From NCBI GenBank assembly GCA_965198795.1, contig OZ240674.1, positions 1-64,000 on the forward strand: a stretch of DNA of 64,000 nucleotides, in the 5' to 3' direction. A program made the translations under genes and the position numbers. Positions 60,494 through 64,000 of this stretch are shown here, piece by piece (the first letter of the stretch is position 1; the number at the start of each line of letters is the position of its first letter). This DNA is from G965198795 sp965198795 (GTDB lineage: Bacteria > Pseudomonadota > Alphaproteobacteria > Rhodospirillales > Casp-alpha2). Under the pieces are notes generated by a model that saw nothing but the letters and a program-made list of their open reading frames with translations, searched no databases and was not told the DNA's origin.

Positions 60494-63118
60494 ATGCAGC
60501 TTTCCTCCGACCGCCGCCGCGTCGTCGCCTTGCTGGGCCCGACCAACACTGGGAAAACCCACCTCGCCATGGAACGCATGCTCGCGCGGCCATCCGGCAT
60601 GATGGGTTTTCCCCTGCGCCTGCTGGCGCGCGAGAACTACGACAAGGCCTGCAAAATCAAGGGCCGGCTGCAAGTGGCGCTGATTACCGGCGAGGAAAAA
60701 ATCATTCCGCCCGCCCCGCGCTACTTCATCTGTACGGTCGAAAGCATGCCCACCGACAAACCGGTGGAGTTTCTCTGTATCGACGAAGTGCAAATGTGCG
60801 CGGATCCGGATCGGGGACATATCTTCACCGAGCGTGTCCTAAAGGCCCGGGGCATCTCGGAAACCATGTTCCTGGGCGCCGAGACCATCCGCCCGCTGTT
60901 GGGCGCGCTTGTGCCGGATTGCGAATTCGAGACCCGCGCGCGGATATCGACGCTTTCATACACGGGCTTCAGAAAAGTCACCCGCCTGCCCGCACGCTCG
61001 GCCATCGTCGCGTTCTCCGCCAATCAGGTCTACGGACTGGCGGAACTGGTCAAGCGCCAGCGGGGAGGCGCCGCCGTTGTTCTGGGCGCGCTCAGCCCCC
61101 GCACCCGAAACGCCCAGGTCGGCATGTATCAAGCGGGCGAAGTGGATTATCTGGTGGCGACGGACGCGATCGGCATGGGGCTCAACATGGACGTGGACCA
61201 CGTCGCCTTTGCGGGTACGAGGAAATTCGACGGCCGGCGGCGGAGACGCCTTTCGCCCGCCGAACTCGCCCAGGCCGCCGGGCGCGCCGGGCGGCATATG
61301 AACGACGGAACGTTCGGCGCCACGGCGGACGAGCCGCCCCTGGACAGGAAAGCGGTCGAGGCGATCGAACGTCATGAGTTCGACGCCATCCGTCAGTTGT
61401 CTTGGCGCGCCAGCAAACTTGATTTTTCCAGCGTCAACGCGCTTCGGCGGTCACTAAACGCCCGGCCGCCCCACGACGCCTTGAAACGGGCCCGGGAGGC
61501 GGATGACGAGGTGTTTCTGGAGAAGCTTCTGGATATGGCGGACATCGCGGATATCGCACGGTCCGAAACAGCCGTCCGGCTACTCTGGGACGTCTGCCAA
61601 ATTCCCGATTTCGAGAAAGTTCTATCCGATGCGCACGCGGGTCTTTTATCCAGCATTTACAAACACCTGACAGGGACAGGGGGCCGTCTGCCGGCGGATT
61701 GGATGGAAGCCCGTGTTCATCGCCTGGATCACCTGGACGGCGACATCAACACGTTGACCCAGCGGATCGCGACGGTGCGCACATGGACCTATATTTCCTT
61801 CCAAAGCGCCTGGATCGATAACCCCGTGAGTTGGCAAGACCGAACTCGTGAAATCGAGAATAAACTGTCGGATGCGTTGCATGAACGCTTGACGCATCGA
61901 TTTGTAGACCGCAATACAGCCGCCCTTGTGAGGCGAATCAGCGGGCGGGAGTCTCTTTTGGCGGCAATCCGGGACGATGGCGAGGTGTTGGTGGAAGGCG
62001 TTCCCGCAGGACGTCTCAACGGGTTTCGCTTCACCGCGATGGAAAGCGCCGCCGCCGGCGCGGGCAAGGCCGTGACATCCGCCGTTCAGCGCGCGCTGCG
62101 AGACGAAATCAGAAAACGCGTCAAGCTGTTCCTGGACGTGGAGGACGGCGCCATCACTTTCGCAGCCTTGTCCGGCGATGAGGCGGGCCGGATCATGTGG
62201 GACGGCGCGCCGTTGGCGCGGCTCGTCAAGGGCGGCGACATCCGCCACCCGCGCATTCACTTGAACATAAACGCGATGTTGGGGGCGGCCGAGCGCGGCG
62301 CCGTTCAATCGCGCCTGGAAAGCTGGTTGGCCTCGCATCTGGCCGAAAAGTTCGCCGCCGTCGATAAGCTGAGAGAAGGCGAGGGCCTTGACGGCGCCGC
62401 CCGCGGCGTCGCCTTTCAGCTTTGGGAGGCGCTGGGCTCGCTTCCCCGCCGTCAATTGGAAGATGGTCTGAAGGTCTGCGGCAAGGAAAGCCGCTACAAG
62501 CTTCGCCGTCTCGGCGTCGTCATCGGGCGTGAAACGGTCTATCAGAACATCATGCTGAAACCGACTCAGGCGGGTCTGCGCGGGTTGCTGTGGTGCCTGG
62601 CCAACGGCGTTTCTCCCGTTCCTGGCCCGCCGGCGCCGGGACTTTGCTCCATCGAAACGGATCCGGCGCTGCCGGCGGCTTTCTATGACGCCGTGGGTTT
62701 CCGCGCCCTCAAGGGCATGGCCGTCCGCGTCGATATCCTGGAACGCGTCGCCGAAAAAGCCTGGGAGCTTTCCGCCAGCGGCCCCTTCAAGGCCGGGCCC
62801 GAACTGATGAACCCGGCCGGCTGTGGCCCGGAAGAACTCCACCGTATCCTGAAATCCTTCGGCTTCAAGACATGGGAGGAAGAGGGCGCGCGGATGTATC
62901 GCGCCGCCAAACGCCCCGATGCGGGCCGGAAACAGCCGAAGAGAATGGAGGCTGGCGAAAGTCCGAAACCGAGAGGTGGACGGAAACCGGGCAAGCGGGA
63001 CGATAAGCGCGAGGCGGGACCCAGGACCTATCAGGCCGCGCCGCCCAAAGGCGAAGGCAAGACCGGGATTGATCCCGGCAACCCCTTCGCCAGGCTGGCT
63101 GAACTGAAAACCGGTTAG
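60494..63118 (+). CDS. Suv3-like mitochondrial-type RNA helicase
   Basis: An 874-residue superfamily 2 helicase closest in layout to eukaryotic mitochondrial Suv3. Walker A GPTNTGKTHLAMERML near residue 15, motif II LCIDEVQMCADPDRG near 95, and the helicase C-terminal half with DAIGMGLNMDVD and QAAGRAGR. The C-terminus is basic and low-complexity (KPRGGRKPGKRDDKRE). It probably acts in RNA turnover. TAGGGAC precedes the ATG. The S4 gene starts 2 bp after its stop. Confidence 0.92.
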   Translation: MQLSSDRRRVVALLGPTNTGKTHLAMERMLARPSGMMGFPLRLLARENYDKACKIKGRLQVALITGEEKIIPPAPRYFICTVESMPTDKPVEFLCIDEVQMCADPDRGHIFTERVLKARGISETMFLGAETIRPLLGALVPDCEFETRARISTLSYTGFRKVTRLPARSAIVAFSANQVYGLAELVKRQRGGAAVVLGALSPRTRNAQVGMYQAGEVDYLVATDAIGMGLNMDVDHVAFAGTRKFDGRRRRRLSPAELAQAAGRAGRHMNDGTFGATADEPPLDRKAVEAIERHEFDAIRQLSWRASKLDFSSVNALRRSLNARPPHDALKRAREADDEVFLEKLLDMADIADIARSETAVRLLWDVCQIPDFEKVLSDAHAGLLSSIYKHLTGTGGRLPADWMEARVHRLDHLDGDINTLTQRIATVRTWTYISFQSAWIDNPVSWQDRTREIENKLSDALHERLTHRFVDRNTAALVRRISGRESLLAAIRDDGEVLVEGVPAGRLNGFRFTAMESAAAGAGKAVTSAVQRALRDEIRKRVKLFLDVEDGAITFAALSGDEAGRIMWDGAPLARLVKGGDIRHPRIHLNINAMLGAAERGAVQSRLESWLASHLAEKFAAVDKLREGEGLDGAARGVAFQLWEALGSLPRRQLEDGLKVCGKESRYKLRRLGVVIGRETVYQNIMLKPTQAGLRGLLWCLANGVSPVPGPPAPGLCSIETDPALPAAFYDAVGFRALKGMAVRVDILERVAEKAWELSASGPFKAGPELMNPAGCGPEELHRILKSFGFKTWEEEGARMYRAAKRPDAGRKQPKRMEAGESPKPRGGRKPGKRDDKREAGPRTYQAAPPKGEGKTGIDPGNPFARLAELKTG

Positions 63119-63120
63119 GA

Positions 63121-63519
63121 ATGCCGGAAGACGCCCGCTCAACCCTCCGGCTGGACAAGTGGCTTTGGCGGGCGCGCTTCTTCAAGAGCCGGACGCTCGC
63201 CGCCAGATTTTGCGGCGAAGGCAAGATACGGGTGAATTCCGCCCGCGTCCCGAAATCCCATTTCGCGGTGAGGGCGGGCGATGTGCTGACGTTCCCCTCA
63301 GGTCCACACATCCGCGTCGTCATGATCAGGGAACTGGGAACGCGCCGGGGTCCGGCGGCGGAGGCGCGCGCGCTGTACGAGGACCTCAATCCGCCGCGGC
63401 CCAGACCGAAACCGGAGAACGAGCCGGACACGCCCGCTCCCGCCGCCGAACGCGAACCCGGCGCCGGCCGCCCGACCAAGCGCGAACGGCGGGATTTAGA
63501 TAAATTGCGGGGCGGCTGA
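63121..63519 (+). CDS. S4-domain RNA-binding protein (Hsp15-like)
   Basis: A 132-residue protein. The S4 fold is shown by LRLDKWLWRARFFKSRTLAARF and GKIRVNSARVPKSHFAVRAGDV. The C-terminus is a Pro/Glu/Arg-rich tail. Hsp15-like proteins bind stalled large ribosomal subunits. It is only 2 bp after the helicase stop, so the two are coupled, as is usual in alphaproteobacteria. Confidence 0.9.
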   Translation: MPEDARSTLRLDKWLWRARFFKSRTLAARFCGEGKIRVNSARVPKSHFAVRAGDVLTFPSGPHIRVVMIRELGTRRGPAAEARALYEDLNPPRPRPKPENEPDTPAPAAEREPGAGRPTKRERRDLDKLRGG

Positions 63520-63607
63520 ACCCTCTTCGCGCGGGTTCGGATGGATGCGGGACGCTTCGCCGGGGAATGACCGCGGTCCCGCTTTGTCATATCCATATTC
63601 CTGGTTT

Positions 63608-63633
63608 GCCATTCCCGTCTTCGCGGGAATGGC
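63608..63633. repeat. REP-like hairpin downstream of the S4 gene
   Basis: Ten-base perfect arms GCCATTCCCG / CGGGAATGGC around TCTTCG. Its GGGAATG core resembles the repeat at 28893-28908, so this is likely a dispersed intergenic element. The rest of 63520-63778 holds no gene I can support. Confidence 0.6.
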
Positions 63634-63778
63634 GTCCTGGCTCCACACAGGACCGACGGCGAAAGGACCTGACCGCCGCCAAGCTGTTCGGCATGATCCG
63701 CGTCATCGACTCATCGAAGCTTACCGCCAGGCGCAAAGCGGCGGCGTCCAGGTCGAGAGGCCCAGGGACGCCGGCATG

Positions 63779-64000
63779 TTACCGCAACCCGGCGCGCTTC
63801 TTGAACAACACCGAGACGTTATTCACCGGCATGCGGACCGTCTTCACCAGGTGCAACTCGTTCGCCCGGGCCTCCAACGACACGTCATCCAGATCACGCA
63901 CGCCCCAATCGGCGTTTTGCGCCCGAAGGCTGGCGTCGAAGCGTATGTTACTCTCGGCGATATGCTTGCCGCCAAACGAGAACGGACCATACAGGTAGAG
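63779..64000 (-). CDS. DUF938 SAM-dependent methyltransferase, C-terminal part only
   Basis: An open frame enters from the right window edge and ends at the TAA 63779-63781. The 73 visible residues read LYLYGPFSFGGKHIAESN, then FDASLRAQNADWGVRDLDDV and ...VKTVRMPVNNVSVLFKKR. These match the C-terminus of the DUF938 methyltransferase family (YGPF-x-G-x-H-x-x-ESN; DASLR; WGVRD). The gene's start and SAM-binding motif lie beyond the window. Confidence 0.82.
   Translation of the reverse strand, partial: LYLYGPFSFGGKHIAESNIRFDASLRAQNADWGVRDLDDVSLEARANELHLVKTVRMPVNNVSVLFKKRAGLR

Noticed and set aside
61646..63142. 498-residue frame opposite the helicase
   Set aside because: Antisense shadow of the Suv3-like gene with no ribosome site or recognisable domains.
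63567..63998. 143-residue plus-strand frame at the right edge
   Set aside because: It is antisense to the DUF938 C-terminus, which has clear family motifs, and starts in a REP-like region.

Overview
The window is high-GC bacterial chromosome and reads as an alphaproteobacterium, probably Rhodospirillales-like; I cannot name the genus. The signs are a 16S-tRNAIle-tRNAAla-23S-5S-tRNAfMet operon, an initiator tRNA with an A-U pair on top of the anticodon-stem G-C pairs, FlaF, DUF4167, DUF1178, a mitochondrial-Suv3-like helicase, an NDUFAF5-like methyltransferase, ubiG, and the local order lysC / rodZ / ispG / hisS / prfA / prmC / clpB.

Layout. 1-4.8 kb: a one-carbon operon (formyl-CoA:oxalate CoA-transferase, a stand-alone FDH-type formyltransferase/hydrolase, formate-THF ligase, universal stress protein). 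4.9-7.7 kb: an MFS transporter and a TolC-type outer-membrane protein facing each other. 8.0-14.3 kb: a decayed accessory island on the minus strand, beside the 3' end of tRNA-fMet. It holds small unknown genes, a frameshifted and truncated parB, a TraF-like scrap, and one large intact gene. That gene is a 1292-residue Rad50/SMC-like ATPase ending in two S24 (LexA/CI-type) peptidase domains, the first with lost catalytic residues and the second with an intact Ser-Lys pair. 14.4-21.1 kb: the complete rRNA operon (minus strand) with promoter, boxA and terminator.

21.5-29.7 kb: M23 peptidase and esterase, an isolated flaF plus short flagellin pair, clpB, a MOSC protein and a DUF4167 protein. 30.2-39.4 kb: a housekeeping minus-strand run: prmC, prfA, hemA (glutamyl-tRNA reductase), hisS, ispG, a RodZ-like protein, a wrecked ptsP remnant, and lysC. 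39.5-46.8 kb: ubiG, DUF1178, three more methyltransferases, a nitrilase-family hydrolase, grxC, comF, a 64-residue protein built of two copies of one motif, and a PaaK-type CoA ligase. 47-55 kb: a DUF6338-like membrane protein, then a branched-chain-amino-acid-type ABC transporter (livF, livK, livM, livH, livG) co-directional with a long-chain acyl-CoA ligase. 55-64 kb: acnA with a TTG start, a PilZ protein, htpG, Suv3-like helicase, S4 protein, and the C-terminal part of a DUF938 methyltransferase at the window edge.

How it fits together. The core genes describe an aerobic (ubiquinone-using), probably flagellated heterotroph able to use oxalate/formate C1 units and to import amino acids or acyl precursors next to CoA ligases. 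The strongest candidate for a new system is the ATPase-S24 fusion in the island: it combines DNA-end/damage-type sensing machinery with a self-cleaving-type peptidase in one polypeptide, apparently from a leaderless promoter. Secondary points are the ptsP remnant, glutamyl-tRNA reductase in a group that mostly uses ALA synthase, the FDH-like gene between frc and fhs, and the duplicated-motif small protein.
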